A DNA stretch of 64,000 nucleotides, from contig CP082844.1 in the NCBI GenBank assembly GCA_019930625.1, positions 1,116,001 through 1,180,000 on the forward strand, given 5' to 3'. This DNA is from Nocardia asteroides (GTDB taxonomy: Bacteria; Actinomycetota; Actinomycetes; Mycobacteriales; Mycobacteriaceae). Position 1 is the stretch's first letter, and every line of letters starts with the position of its first letter. Under the pieces are notes generated by a model. It was not told the DNA's origin and made no database searches. It saw only the letters and a program-made list of their open reading frames with translations. Shown here in pieces: positions 28,653 through 37,366 of this stretch. The position numbers and the translations under genes were made by a program.

Positions 28653-30323
28653 TCAGCCGCGCGCGGCTTTGAGCAGGTCTTCGCGGGTGGTGAACTTGAC
28701 CCGGGGGCGGCCTGCGGGCTTGCCCGCGGACTTCTCCGCCTGGTCGATCGCTCGCCAGCCCGCCCGGTCCACCAGATCGGCCTGGCGTTCGGCCAGCAGC
28801 GCCCGCAACGCGGCGCGGTCGGCTTGCGGCGGCGCCAGTTTGCCGGCGGTGAAGTCGGCGAGCAGCAACTCCACCGTCTCCTCGGAGTCGATCCGGTTCG
28901 AACCGATGACCCCGCGTGGCCCCCGCTTGATCCACCCGCTGACATACACTCCGGTCAGCGGCATACCGTCGTCGCCGACGACCCGGCCGTGCTCGTTCGG
29001 CACGACGCCGCGCCGCTCGTCGAACGGCAGCTCGCCGACCCGCTCGCCGCGGTAGCCGATGGACCGCAGCACCAGCGATGCGTCGATGCTCTCGGTGCGT
29101 CCGGTCGCCCGCGCGACGAGCTGACCGCCCTCCTCGAACAGTTCGTTGTGCGCGATCTCGACCGACTCGACCCGCTCGGCGCCGGTGAGCGCGACGGGCG
29201 AGGTCAGGTAACGGAACACGATCCGCTTGTTCCCCTCCGCCCTGCGACCGCCGGCGTACTCCTTGGCCAGGGTGTACTTCAACGCCAGCGACGGCTCGAT
29301 CTCCGGGTCGTCCACGATCGCCTGGCTGGCATGGTCCAGCGCCAGGTCGTCCTCGTCCACGACGACGTCGACGCCCGTCAGATGCGCGAGCGCGAGGAAC
29401 TCCGGCGAGGTGTAGGCCGCCTGGAGCGGGCCGCGCCTGCCGAGCACGACGACTTCGCGAATATTGCTCTGGCGCAGTGCGTCCAGCGCGTGATCGGCGA
29501 TGTCGGTCTTGGCGAGTTCGTCCGGGTCGACGGTCAGCACGCGCGCCACGTCCAGCGCGACGTTGCCGTTGCCGACGATCACGGCCCGTTCGCCGGACAG
29601 ATCGAAGGTCCGGTCGGCGAAGTCGGGGTGGCCGTTGTACCAAGCGACGAACTCGGTGGCGGAATGGCTGCCCGGCAGATCCTCCCCCGGGATGCCCATT
29701 CTGCGGTCGCTCGAAGCGCCGACCGCGTAGATCACGGCATGATGGTGGCGCAGCAGTTCCTCGTGTGAGATGTGCGTGCCAACTTCGACGTTGAGGTAGT
29801 ACTGCAGCGTGTCGCGGCGGAAGGCGGACTCGAACATGCTCGAGACCGTCTTGGTGCCGGGGTGGTCGGGAGCCACGCCCGCCCGGACCAGGCCCCACGG
29901 CGTCGGCAGCCGGTCGAACATCTCGATCTCCACGTCGGCCCTGCGCAGCAGCTCGTCGGCCGCGTAGCAGGCCGCGGGCCCCGCGCCGACGATCGCGACG
30001 CGCAGGGTGCCCAGCTCCTTCGGCGGACGCGAGGGCGTGACGATCGGATCGAAGTTCGATTCCAGTGGATGCCGTTGGAAGTAGGCGGCATTGATGTCGC
30101 GGAATCGCGCCAGCGAAGCGGTCAGGTCGTCCTCGGAGAAGATGGCCTCCACCGGGCACGCGTCGACACAGGCTCCGCAGTCGATACAGGTGTCGGGGTC
30201 GATGTAGAGCATCTCGGTCGTCGCGAACTCCGGCTGGTCCGGGGTGGGACGGATGCAGTCGACCGGGCACTCGGAGACGCAGCTGGCGTCGTTGCAACAA
30301 CGCTGCGTGATTACGTAGGCCAT
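28653..30323 (-). CDS. fprB: Ferredoxin-fused NADP reductase, FprB-type
   Basis: A 556-residue electron-transfer flavoprotein. Residues 1-60 form a bacterial ferredoxin with two cysteine sets (CCNDASCVSECPVDC and CIDCGACVDACPVEA). The rest is an adrenodoxin-reductase-like FAD/NADP domain (VAIVGAGPAACYAADEL near 115, VIVGNGNVALDVARVL near 250). It matches the architecture of mycobacterial FprB, which passes electrons between NADP(H) and iron-sulfur or P450 partners. It is divergent from sixA with a 180-base intergenic region. Confidence 0.95.
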   Translation of the reverse strand: MAYVITQRCCNDASCVSECPVDCIRPTPDQPEFATTEMLYIDPDTCIDCGACVDACPVEAIFSEDDLTASLARFRDINAAYFQRHPLESNFDPIVTPSRPPKELGTLRVAIVGAGPAACYAADELLRRADVEIEMFDRLPTPWGLVRAGVAPDHPGTKTVSSMFESAFRRDTLQYYLNVEVGTHISHEELLRHHHAVIYAVGASSDRRMGIPGEDLPGSHSATEFVAWYNGHPDFADRTFDLSGERAVIVGNGNVALDVARVLTVDPDELAKTDIADHALDALRQSNIREVVVLGRRGPLQAAYTSPEFLALAHLTGVDVVVDEDDLALDHASQAIVDDPEIEPSLALKYTLAKEYAGGRRAEGNKRIVFRYLTSPVALTGAERVESVEIAHNELFEEGGQLVARATGRTESIDASLVLRSIGYRGERVGELPFDERRGVVPNEHGRVVGDDGMPLTGVYVSGWIKRGPRGVIGSNRIDSEETVELLLADFTAGKLAPPQADRAALRALLAERQADLVDRAGWRAIDQAEKSAGKPAGRPRVKFTTREDLLKAARG

Positions 30324-30505
30324 ATTGTGCTGATCCTCGAAGAAGTACGTGGGCCGTGGCCACCCATGGGGTTGTGGTGGACAGATGAGCGGCGTCCGTC
30401 ACGTCCACCGCGAGGGTCGCCCGCAGCCGCCCGTGATGTGATGCCGCTTTCAGTTTGCCTCGAGTGTGGTCGAGACCTCTCGCCCGGAGGCCTTACCGTA
30501 TCTCC

Positions 30506-30997
30506 ATGGCGCGGACTCTGATCCTCATGCGGCACGGCAAATCGGCGTATCCGGAGGGCGTCGACGACCACGAGCGACCGCTCGCGCCGCGCGGCGTGCG
30601 CGAAGCCGGGCTGGCGGGTCGATGGTTGCGTGAGACCCAGCCGCCGATCGACGCCGTGCGCTGTTCCACCGCCGTCAGGACCAGACAGACGTTGGCCGCA
30701 ACGGGTGTCACCGCGCCGGTCGTCTTCGAAGCCGGGATCTACGAGGCCACGCCGGAGACTCTGATCGAGCTGGTCCGGCTCGGCGACGACGACGTGGCGA
30801 CGCTGCTGGTGATCGGGCACGCTCCCGGCATGCCGTGGACGGCTTGGGAATTGGCGAGCAATCGCGACGCGCCGCCCGCCGTCGAACTCAGCCGCAAGTT
30901 CCCGACCTCGGCGCTCGCCGTGCTGCGCTTCGACCGCCCTTGGACGGGTGTCGACCCGGGAACCGGGGAACTGGCGCATTTCCACATTCCGCGCTGA
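30506..30997 (+). CDS. sixA: Phosphohistidine phosphatase SixA-like
   Basis: A 163-residue histidine phosphatase. The phospho-acceptor motif is LMRHGKSAYP (His10), and the second catalytic His is in VIGHAPG near residue 108. SixA enzymes dephosphorylate phosphohistidine on signalling proteins. ATG at 30506 starts directly before the first strand. It lies upstream of a small membrane-protein gene on the opposite strand. Confidence 0.88.
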   Translation: MARTLILMRHGKSAYPEGVDDHERPLAPRGVREAGLAGRWLRETQPPIDAVRCSTAVRTRQTLAATGVTAPVVFEAGIYEATPETLIELVRLGDDDVATLLVIGHAPGMPWTAWELASNRDAPPAVELSRKFPTSALAVLRFDRPWTGVDPGTGELAHFHIPR

Positions 30998-31019
30998 CCA
31001 CGCGGTACAGAACGCGCGG

Positions 31020-31223
31020 TCAGCGCAGAAATTTGCCGCCGACCACGACGACCGCACCGAGGACGAGCAGTAGCGCGAACGCGGCCAGACCACCGAACAA
31101 CCACCACACCACACCGAGCGCGACGGCGAACGGCGCGATCGCGACGGCGGCGATCACGGGGCTTTCCTTGACCGTCGCCCAGGCTGAACGAGCCCTGATC
31201 CGGTCTATGTCCTTTCCAGGCAT
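31020..31223 (-). CDS. Small membrane protein
   Basis: A 67-residue protein with a basic N-terminus (MPGKDIDRIRARSAW) and one or two hydrophobic segments (AVAIAPFAVALGVVWWLF and the C-terminal Leu/Val-rich run). No motif is recognised. It converges with sixA 22 bases away. Membrane proteins of this size are common in actinobacteria. Confidence 0.6.
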   Translation of the reverse strand: MPGKDIDRIRARSAWATVKESPVIAAVAIAPFAVALGVVWWLFGGLAAFALLLVLGAVVVVGGKFLR

Positions 31224-31281
31224 GTTCCCAGCGTAGGCCGGAATCCGGGACTTTGTCGGCGCAGGGTGGAATGCTCGGCGG

Positions 31282-31653
31282 ATGGATTGGAAAATCGAGC
31301 TCGTCGCCATCCCGGTAACCGATGTCGACCGCGCCAAGGACTTCTACACCAAGATCGGTTTCCAGGCCGATCACGACCACAGGGTCGATGAGAACATGCG
31401 CTTCGTGCAGCTGACCCCACCCGGCTCCGGTTGTTCCATCTGCCTCGGCGAGGGCATCACCGAGGCAGCGCCCGGCAGCGTGCAGGGCATGCAGATGGTG
31501 GTCTCCAGCGCCGAGGACGCCTACCAGCAGCTGATCGCCGCCGGTGTGGACGCCACTCCGGTCCAGGACCTCGGCTGGGGCCTGTTCACCTTCTTCGCCG
31601 ATCCGGACGGCAACAAATGGGCGGTCCAGCAGCTGCCCACCTACGACAGCTGA
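31282..31653 (+). CDS. VOC-family (glyoxalase/bleomycin resistance) protein
   Basis: A 123-residue vicinal-oxygen-chelate fold with the usual start (IPVTDVDRAKDFYTKIGF), a central MRFVQLTPPGSG segment and the terminal FFADPDGNKWAVQQL. Members bind metals and act as lyases, dioxygenases or antibiotic-binding proteins. The specific role cannot be told. It is divergent from the small membrane protein. Confidence 0.88.
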   Translation: MDWKIELVAIPVTDVDRAKDFYTKIGFQADHDHRVDENMRFVQLTPPGSGCSICLGEGITEAAPGSVQGMQMVVSSAEDAYQQLIAAGVDATPVQDLGWGLFTFFADPDGNKWAVQQLPTYDS

Positions 31654-31725
31654 CGGACGATCCCTCCGCCCCGAATCCCCGACCGCGCAGCGCTGGGGTG
31701 CCGGGGCTGGAAAACCGACACACCT

Positions 31726-31760
31726 CTTGCTTGGAGTGCACTCCAGGTGACTAGCGTCGT
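31726..31760 (+). promoter_or_regulatory. MerR-type promoter with palindromic operator
   Basis: A perfect 14-base palindrome TGGAGTGCACTCCA (31732-31745) follows a TTGCTT -35 box (31727-31732) and lies in the long spacer typical of MerR-controlled promoters. It is about 120 bases upstream of the MerR start. Autoregulation of the MerR-aldo/keto reductase operon is inferred. Confidence 0.65.
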
Positions 31761-31867
31761 CGTTGTTCAACGGGAAGGGCGAGTGCAGTGAGCGAGCGTC
31801 GGCGAGTGGACCGGGAACACAGCGCGTCGTCGCGCACGACGGAGCCGAGCGACGGCGAGGTGCGGTC

Positions 31868-32326
31868 GTGAGCGAGACGGCATCGCACACGAGTGTGAGC
31901 GAGGACAGGGAACAGCCGCGGTATTCGATCGGCGAGGTGTCCGAGCGCTCGGGGCTGAGCCGGGACACGCTGCGCTGGTACGAGCGGATCGGGCTGATGG
32001 ACTACATCGGCCGGGACCACACCGGCAAGCGGCGGTTCAGCGACCGGGATCTGGAGTGGCTGGCGCTGATAGGGCGGCTGCGCACGACCGGCATGTCGGT
32101 GGCGGACATGGTGCGCTACGCCGAGCTGGTACGGGCCGGAGACGTCACGCTCCCGCAGCGGCTGGAGATGTTCCGGGACACCCGCGCCGAAGTGCTCGCC
32201 AAGATCGATGAACTTCGTCAGACCCTGGCCGTGCTGGACTACAAGATCACCCTGTACGAGGGCAAACTCGAGCACGTCCCGCAGGCCACGGTCACCGCGC
32301 ACGACAGCGAAGGGATCACGCTATGA
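31868..32326 (+). CDS. MerR-family transcriptional regulator
   Basis: A 152-residue regulator with the N-terminal MerR winged helix (YSIGEVSERSGLSRDTLRWYERIGL) and a C-terminal coiled coil (DELRQTLAVLDYKITLYEGKL). It has no cysteine ligand set, so it is probably not a metal sensor and more likely responds to organic or redox stress. The start is GTG at 31868; the frame is open upstream but without clear start signals. It overlaps the aldo/keto reductase gene (ATGA). Confidence 0.92.
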   Translation: MSETASHTSVSEDREQPRYSIGEVSERSGLSRDTLRWYERIGLMDYIGRDHTGKRRFSDRDLEWLALIGRLRTTGMSVADMVRYAELVRAGDVTLPQRLEMFRDTRAEVLAKIDELRQTLAVLDYKITLYEGKLEHVPQATVTAHDSEGITL

Positions 32327-33333
32327 CGACGGCCGACAGGCTTCCCACCACTACGCTGGGCCCCGGCGGCATCCCGGTGGGGACGCAGGGCCTGGGTTGC
32401 ATGGGCATGAGCGAGTTCTACGGACCCAGCGATCTCACCGAGTCCCGAGCGACCCTGGATCGCGCGCTGGAGCTGGGTGTCACGCTGTTCGATACCGCCG
32501 ATGTGTACGGCTTCGGCCACAACGAGGAATTCCTGAGCGATTTCGTGAACGCCGAGCGCGACCGGGTCGTGCTCGCCACCAAGTTCGGCATCGTCCGCAA
32601 GCCCGAGGATCCGTCCTACCGGGGCTTCGACAACTCCCCCGCCTACATCCGCGGCGCGGTGGAGGCCAGCCTGCGCAGGCTCGGCATCGACACCATCGAT
32701 CTGTATTACATGCATCGCAAGGATCCCGGCGTGCCGATCGAGGACACCGTCGGGGCGATGGCGGAATTGGTGCGGGCGGGCAAGGTACGGGCCCTGGGTC
32801 TGTCCGAGGTGACCGGAGCCGAACTGCGTGCGGCGCACGCCGTGCATCCGATCGCCGCCGTGCAGTCGGAGTGGTCGCTGTTCTCCCGGGACGTGGAGCG
32901 CACGGTGGTGCCCGCGGCCGCGGAGCTGGGCGTGGCGTTCGTGCCGTACTCACCGCTGGGTCGCGGTTTGCTCACCGGATCGTTCACCGGTTCCACCGAC
33001 GCGCGGGATTTCCGGTCCTCCATGCCCCGCTTCTCCGGCGAGAACGCGGCACGCAACGCCGAGCTGCTCGGCCCGCTGCGGGATATCGCCGAAGCCCGCG
33101 GCATCACGTTGGCGCAGGTGGCGCTGGCGTGGGTGCACGCGCAGGCGAAGGTGCGCGATCTCGCGGTGGTCCCGATCCCCGGCACCCGCAGCCGGACCAG
33201 GCTCGCGGCGAACGTCGCGGCCGCGACCATCGCGCTGACCCCCGACGAGCTGGCGACGCTGGAGCCGATCGCGAGCCGCGTGGCCGGGAACCGGTACGCG
33301 GACATGTCGTTCACCTCGGCAGGCCGGGAATAG
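32323..33333 (+). CDS. Aldo/keto reductase
   Basis: A 336-residue NADPH-dependent TIM-barrel reductase. The catalytic tetrad is visible as Asp and Tyr in FDTADVYGFGHNEE, Lys in LATKFG and His in YYMHRKDP. The C-terminal cofactor motif is IPGTRSRTRLAANV. It is coupled to the upstream MerR gene and followed 21 bases later by an antibiotic-biosynthesis-type monooxygenase. The operon probably detoxifies reactive carbonyls or quinones. Confidence 0.95.
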   Translation: MTTADRLPTTTLGPGGIPVGTQGLGCMGMSEFYGPSDLTESRATLDRALELGVTLFDTADVYGFGHNEEFLSDFVNAERDRVVLATKFGIVRKPEDPSYRGFDNSPAYIRGAVEASLRRLGIDTIDLYYMHRKDPGVPIEDTVGAMAELVRAGKVRALGLSEVTGAELRAAHAVHPIAAVQSEWSLFSRDVERTVVPAAAELGVAFVPYSPLGRGLLTGSFTGSTDARDFRSSMPRFSGENAARNAELLGPLRDIAEARGITLAQVALAWVHAQAKVRDLAVVPIPGTRSRTRLAANVAAATIALTPDELATLEPIASRVAGNRYADMSFTSAGRE

Positions 33334-33354
33334 CACTCGAGATAGGAGACGCCC

Positions 33355-33648
33355 ATGTCGACGTTGACGCTCAACGTCCGCTTCACCGCCAAGCCCGGTC
33401 GCGGAGCTGAACTGAAGGATCTGCTGCAGGGGGTGATCGAACCGACGCTGGCGGAGGAAGGCTGCCTCGGTTACGAGCTCTACCTGCATCCCACCGACCC
33501 GAGCCGGATGGTGCTGCTGGAGGAGTGGACCGACGCGGACGCCCTGGCGGCGCACTTCCAGACGCCGCACCTGAAGGCTCTGGCCGCCGCGTTGCAGGAC
33601 GTCCTGGTCGAACCGTTCCAACTGCGGCGGTTCGCCGAGATCACCTGA
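33355..33648 (+). CDS. ABM-domain monooxygenase-like protein
   Basis: A 97-residue dimeric ferredoxin-like protein of the antibiotic biosynthesis monooxygenase (YgiN-like) type, with the pattern KPGRGAELKDLLQ, LAEEGCLGYELYLHPTDPSRMVLLEEWTDADALAAHFQTPHL. YgiN relatives act on quinols and are often paired with reductases, which fits the preceding aldo/keto reductase gene. It is the third gene of the MerR operon. Confidence 0.9.
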   Translation: MSTLTLNVRFTAKPGRGAELKDLLQGVIEPTLAEEGCLGYELYLHPTDPSRMVLLEEWTDADALAAHFQTPHLKALAAALQDVLVEPFQLRRFAEIT

Positions 33649-33821
33649 GGGTGCGGCGGCGGCCGGGTACGGTGTGCGCCGACCGCCGCCGGAGCGCGGG
33701 CCGCGAGCGGCGACACGAGCCGCTGGGGGTGATCCGGCACGAACCGCTCACCGGACCGAAGTCCGCTTCTTCACCGGCCCGGTCGGCGCCGTTCACCGGC
33801 GAGGACTAACATCCCACGAAT

Positions 33822-34616
33822 ATGAAGCCCGATGAGCCCCGCGATCGCGTCTGGATCGACAAGCAGACGCCGGCCGCGTTCCGCGCGCTCAACAGCGTCG
33901 CGAGCCAGGTCAGGGCCGCCGGGGCGGCGGTGGGGCTGGACCGCCGGATCATCGAACTGATCAATCTGCGCGTCTCCCAGCTCAACGGCTGCGCGTATTG
34001 CCTCGACGTGCACTACCGGGCCGCGCTGGCCGCCGGGGCCACCGAGCAGGAGATCGCGGTGCTGCCCGGCTGGCGGCGCGGGGGCACGTACACCCCGTTC
34101 GAGCAGGCCGTGCTCGCGATCGCGGAAGTCACGGCGACGCTTCCGGACGAGAACGTCATCGAGCGTGCGTACGCTTCCGCCCGCCGGTATCTGACGGATG
34201 ATCAGCTGTCCGTCGTCATCTGGGTGGCCACCACCATCGGCGCGTTCAACCGGGTCTCGATTCTCAGCGGGCATCCGGTACGCGCACGGAAGGAGAAGGG
34301 AACCATGAGCGAATCGGCTTCGGAGTCCAAGGTCGTCCGCAACGACGAACGGCACCGCTACGAGGTATTCCACGGCGAAGAGCTGGCGGGCTTCGCCGAC
34401 TACGAGGAACGCGGCGACGAGACGGTGTTCACGCACACCGAGATCGACGGCGCGTTCTCCGGCAAAGGGCTCGGCTCCGTCCTGGCGAAGAACGCCATCG
34501 AAGACGTCGTCGAGCGCGAGCGCGTGATCCGGCCGCTGTGCCCGTTCATCAAGGCGTACCTGGACAAGCACCCGCAGTACGACGCGCACGTGATCGGCAA
34601 AGGCGTCACCCGGTGA
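33822..34616 (+). CDS. AhpD-like domain fused to a small GNAT acetyltransferase
   Basis: A 264-residue protein. Residues 1-158 are a carboxymuconolactone decarboxylase/AhpD-type domain with the redox motif NGCAYCLDVH (Cys-x-x-Cys and His). Residues 162-264 are a NATD1/YidJ-type GCN5-related acetyltransferase (HRYEVFHGEELAGFADYE ... FSGKGLGSVLAKNAIED). The junction at 34305 has an in-frame ATG preceded by AAGGAGAAGGG, so the acetyltransferase can also be made alone. The two domains usually occur as separate proteins. It overlaps the pirin gene (GTGA), so it belongs to a redox-related operon. Confidence 0.85.
   Translation: MKPDEPRDRVWIDKQTPAAFRALNSVASQVRAAGAAVGLDRRIIELINLRVSQLNGCAYCLDVHYRAALAAGATEQEIAVLPGWRRGGTYTPFEQAVLAIAEVTATLPDENVIERAYASARRYLTDDQLSVVIWVATTIGAFNRVSILSGHPVRARKEKGTMSESASESKVVRNDERHRYEVFHGEELAGFADYEERGDETVFTHTEIDGAFSGKGLGSVLAKNAIEDVVERERVIRPLCPFIKAYLDKHPQYDAHVIGKGVTR
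34290..34307 (+). promoter_or_regulatory. Internal ribosome binding site in the AhpD-acetyltransferase gene
   Basis: AAGGAGAAGGG precedes an in-frame ATG at 34305 by a usual spacing, exactly at the boundary between the two domains. It allows separate translation of the acetyltransferase. No stop codon separates the domains, so both a fusion and a short form are possible. Confidence 0.6.
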
Positions 34617-35602
34617 GCGACCTGGACCCACGCCCGGCCGAGACGCTCTGCGAACCCGCGCCGGGGCCCGGTCCGGTCGCGGAGCGTTATCCGGCCCGGG
34701 AGGTGCCGCTCGGCGGCGTGCGCGGCGTCTTCGTCGAACGCGTGCTGCCGCAGCGCGACCTGCCGACCGTCGGCGCGTGGTGCTTCCTGGACCGCTTCGG
34801 CTCACCGACGGTCACCAACACCGGTGCGCCGCCGGACATCGATCCGCACCCGCACATCGGCCTGCAAACGGTGACCTGGCCGTTCGAGGGACGCATCCGG
34901 CATCGCGACTCGGTCGGCTCGGACGTGGAGATCGAACCCGGTCAGCTGAACCTGATGACCTCAGGGCGCGGTATCGCCCATTCCGAATACGCCGTGCCGG
35001 GCGCGCACGCCGGGCACGGTTTGCAGCTGTGGATCGCCCTGCCGGGTGACCGCACCGGCATCGCCCCGCACTTCGAGCAGCACCGGGAACTGCCGGTCGT
35101 CGAGGCGCCCGGCCTCCGGGCGATCGTGCTGATCGGCTCGCTGGCCGGGGCGACCTCGCCCGCGATCGCCTACACACCGATCGTCGGCGCCGACGTGCGG
35201 CTCGAGCCGGGATCCGATGTGACTTTGCCGCTGAACCCTCGTTTCGAGCACGCGGTGCTGGCCATCGAGGGCGATGTCACGGTCGCGGACGCCGAACTCT
35301 CGCCGGGGCCGCTGCTGTATCTCGGCACCGAGCGCGACGAACTCCGGCTGCGCAGTGCCGGTGGCGCCCACTTCGCGTTGATCGGCGGCGAGCCGTTCGG
35401 CGAGGAGCTGGTGATGTGGTGGAACTTCGTCGGCCGCAGTCACGAGGACATCGTCGGCGCCCGGGCCGATTGGGAAAATCACGACGTCACCCGATTCGCC
35501 GACATCGCCGGGCATACGCCGCGGCAGCGCATACCCGCACCGCCGCTGCCCGGACTGCATCTGAAGCCGCGCAAGCGCCGGATCGGCCCGGCCCGGGGCT
35601 GA
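34613..35602 (+). CDS. Pirin family protein
   Basis: A 329-residue bicupin. The metal-binding residues are in DPHPHIGLQTVTW (two His) and GRGIAHSE (His and Glu) of the N-terminal cupin. Pirins bind Fe and act as quercetinase-like or regulatory proteins in stress. The start is GTG at 34613, overlapping the stop of the AhpD-acetyltransferase gene. The function is not established for this subgroup. Confidence 0.92.
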   Translation: MSDLDPRPAETLCEPAPGPGPVAERYPAREVPLGGVRGVFVERVLPQRDLPTVGAWCFLDRFGSPTVTNTGAPPDIDPHPHIGLQTVTWPFEGRIRHRDSVGSDVEIEPGQLNLMTSGRGIAHSEYAVPGAHAGHGLQLWIALPGDRTGIAPHFEQHRELPVVEAPGLRAIVLIGSLAGATSPAIAYTPIVGADVRLEPGSDVTLPLNPRFEHAVLAIEGDVTVADAELSPGPLLYLGTERDELRLRSAGGAHFALIGGEPFGEELVMWWNFVGRSHEDIVGARADWENHDVTRFADIAGHTPRQRIPAPPLPGLHLKPRKRRIGPARG

Positions 35603-35653
35603 TCGCGCACGATGCGATCAGCCCGCTCACCGAGGCAGCGAGCGCGTTTCGGC

Positions 35654-36130
35654 CTAGCCGCGCGCGAGCAGGGCGTCCAGCGCGCGGTAGCTCTCGTTGA
35701 GCCCGGTCTCCATGCCGGACTGCAGCATCCCGTCGCGCTCCTGCGGCGTGTGGAACTGACTGTCGGTGACCACCTTGGTGCGGCCGTCGCCGAGATCGAC
35801 GAAGTTGACGCTGTCGATCGCCACGTGGGCGGGCATGCCGTCCCATTCGAAGGAATACACGATGCGCTCCTGCGGGGTGACCTCGCGGAAACGGCCCTCG
35901 AAGCCATCGGTTCCCTCGTCGGAGTGCTCGACGAAGCGCCAGTGCCCGCCCGGACGGAACTCCCAGCGCTCGATGTCCAGCCGGTTGCCGCGCCCCCACC
36001 ACTGGGAGAGCAGTTCGATCCGGCTGTAGGCCTCCCACACGCGTTCACGCGGGGCGTCGAAGATCCGCTCGATGTGGATCGTGCGGTCGGTGTCGGTCGT
36101 GACGACGGCGTCGTTCGTGGTTGTGCTCAT
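35654..36130 (-). CDS. AHSA1/SRPBCC-domain protein
   Basis: A 158-residue START-like fold with the family marks RTIHIERIFDAPRERVWEAYSR, WWGRGN and FRPGGHWRF. It has a deep hydrophobic pocket for an unknown ligand. It begins in an ATGA overlap with the ArsR-type gene upstream. This ArsR-AHSA1 pairing is very common in actinobacteria; the physiological role is not known. Confidence 0.92.
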   Translation of the reverse strand: MSTTTNDAVVTTDTDRTIHIERIFDAPRERVWEAYSRIELLSQWWGRGNRLDIERWEFRPGGHWRFVEHSDEGTDGFEGRFREVTPQERIVYSFEWDGMPAHVAIDSVNFVDLGDGRTKVVTDSQFHTPQERDGMLQSGMETGLNESYRALDALLARG

Positions 36131-36459
36131 CGGTCCTGCTCCGTTCGCTCGAGGAATTCGCCGAGACGGTCCAGTCGCGCTTCCACCATCCGCCGGTAGC
36201 CCTGCATCCAAGCCACTTCGCGGTCGAAGACGTTCTCACCGAGGCGGCAGTACCGCACCCGGCCGCGTTTCTCCGTGACCACCATGCCCGCGGCCTCCAG
36301 CAGGTGGATGTGCTTCTTGACGCCGGTGAGCGTCATCTCGAAGCGCTCCGCCAACTCGCTCACGGTCGCGGGCCCACGGCCGAGGCGTTCCAGGATCCCA
36401 CGCCGGGTGGGATCCGCGAGCGCCCCGAAGGAGGCATCCAGAAAGTCATACTGAACCAT
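36127..36459 (-). CDS. ArsR-family regulator (AHSA1-associated)
   Basis: A 110-residue winged-helix protein of the ArsR family. It has the ADPTRRGILERLGRGPATVSELAERFEMTLTGVKKHIHLLEAAGMV pattern but no cysteine metal site, as is typical of the subgroup that is cotranscribed with AHSA1 proteins. It probably represses this two-gene operon. It is the first gene of the pair, with a ribosome site upstream of 36459. Confidence 0.92.
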   Translation of the reverse strand: MVQYDFLDASFGALADPTRRGILERLGRGPATVSELAERFEMTLTGVKKHIHLLEAAGMVVTEKRGRVRYCRLGENVFDREVAWMQGYRRMVEARLDRLGEFLERTEQDR

Positions 36460-36668
36460 CTAGTTCAGTGTTGCTCCTGCCGGCGCGGACGTCAAGAGGG
36501 AATGCGCGCTTTTCCGCACAGCCGGAAACGGCGCCTCGAATGCCCGGTCATCGGCGACCCGGCCGGGCAGCGCGAAAAACTCTGTGACTCAACCCCTTCT
36601 GATCGGGTCCACCGAGCGGTATCTTTTCGGACGAACCGGACACGGGGGCGGCACATGGAAAGAGCACG

Positions 36669-37292
36669 ATGAAGATCTCTCGCTTCACCGCGACGACAAT
36701 GGCCGCGCTGGCGGCCACCGCGATCACCACGAGCGCCGCGCACGCGCAGCCCGCGCCCGACGACGCGCCACTCGACCTGCACGGATCGTTCCATCAGATC
36801 GCCTACGAGGTCGCCGCCACCGAGGACCGGCGCGCAGCCGTGGCGACCATCCAGGACGGCACGTTCGCCTCGGTTCACGACGGCCGGATCGTGACGGTCT
36901 CCGACCGCGACGGCGAGGTGGTGGCCGCGCTGCCGATGACGCTGCGCATCGGCGAGCACCGCGTGGCCCTGCGCCCCGTGCTCGAGGACGCGGGCCGCCG
37001 GCTCACCGTCGCACCGATCGCGATGGCCGAAACACCGGTGCGCGACGTCGCCGCCCAGGAGCGCTTCTACGCCGAGGCCGAGAAGGCCATGCCGAGCATC
37101 CTCGCGGGCGCGGGCATCGGCGCCGCCATCGGTTTCGTCGTCGGATTCCCGCTCGGGCTGTTCGTGTTGGACTTCATCACCGTGCCCGCCGCCGCGGTCG
37201 CGGGCGCCGCGATCGGCGCGCTGGCCGGATATGTCGTCGGCGGCGGGCAGCCCGCGGTCGACGCGGCGCTCGAATACGTGACCGCCCCCTAG
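36669..37292 (+). CDS. Exported protein with C-terminal glycine-zipper helices
   Basis: A 207-residue protein with a Sec signal peptide (cleavage near AAHAQP, residue 26), a beta-rich middle domain, and a C-terminal pair of hydrophobic segments rich in Gly/Ala (AGAGIGAAIGFVVGFPLGLFV and GAAIGALAGYVVGG). This layout is frequent in Nocardia secreted proteins. It could insert in or associate with the envelope. There is no known function. Confidence 0.75.
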   Translation: MKISRFTATTMAALAATAITTSAAHAQPAPDDAPLDLHGSFHQIAYEVAATEDRRAAVATIQDGTFASVHDGRIVTVSDRDGEVVAALPMTLRIGEHRVALRPVLEDAGRRLTVAPIAMAETPVRDVAAQERFYAEAEKAMPSILAGAGIGAAIGFVVGFPLGLFVLDFITVPAAAVAGAAIGALAGYVVGGGQPAVDAALEYVTAP

Positions 37293-37366
37293 TGGGGCTG
37301 GTCGGCGGACGCCAGCCGCTGGGTGCCGATCACCCGCAGCAGGTCCAGCTTCTCGGCCGCGTCCGT
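37289..37366 (-). pseudogene. C-terminal fragment of an unidentified gene
   Basis: On the minus strand about 25 codons ending at a TAG (37289-37291) have G or C at nearly every third position and read WTDAAEKLDLLRVIGTQRLA... as a normal protein C-terminus. The frame loses coding character beyond about 37366, where the tail of an aldo/keto reductase begins on the other strand. It is a remnant left by a deletion or rearrangement. The family is not recognised. Confidence 0.45.
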
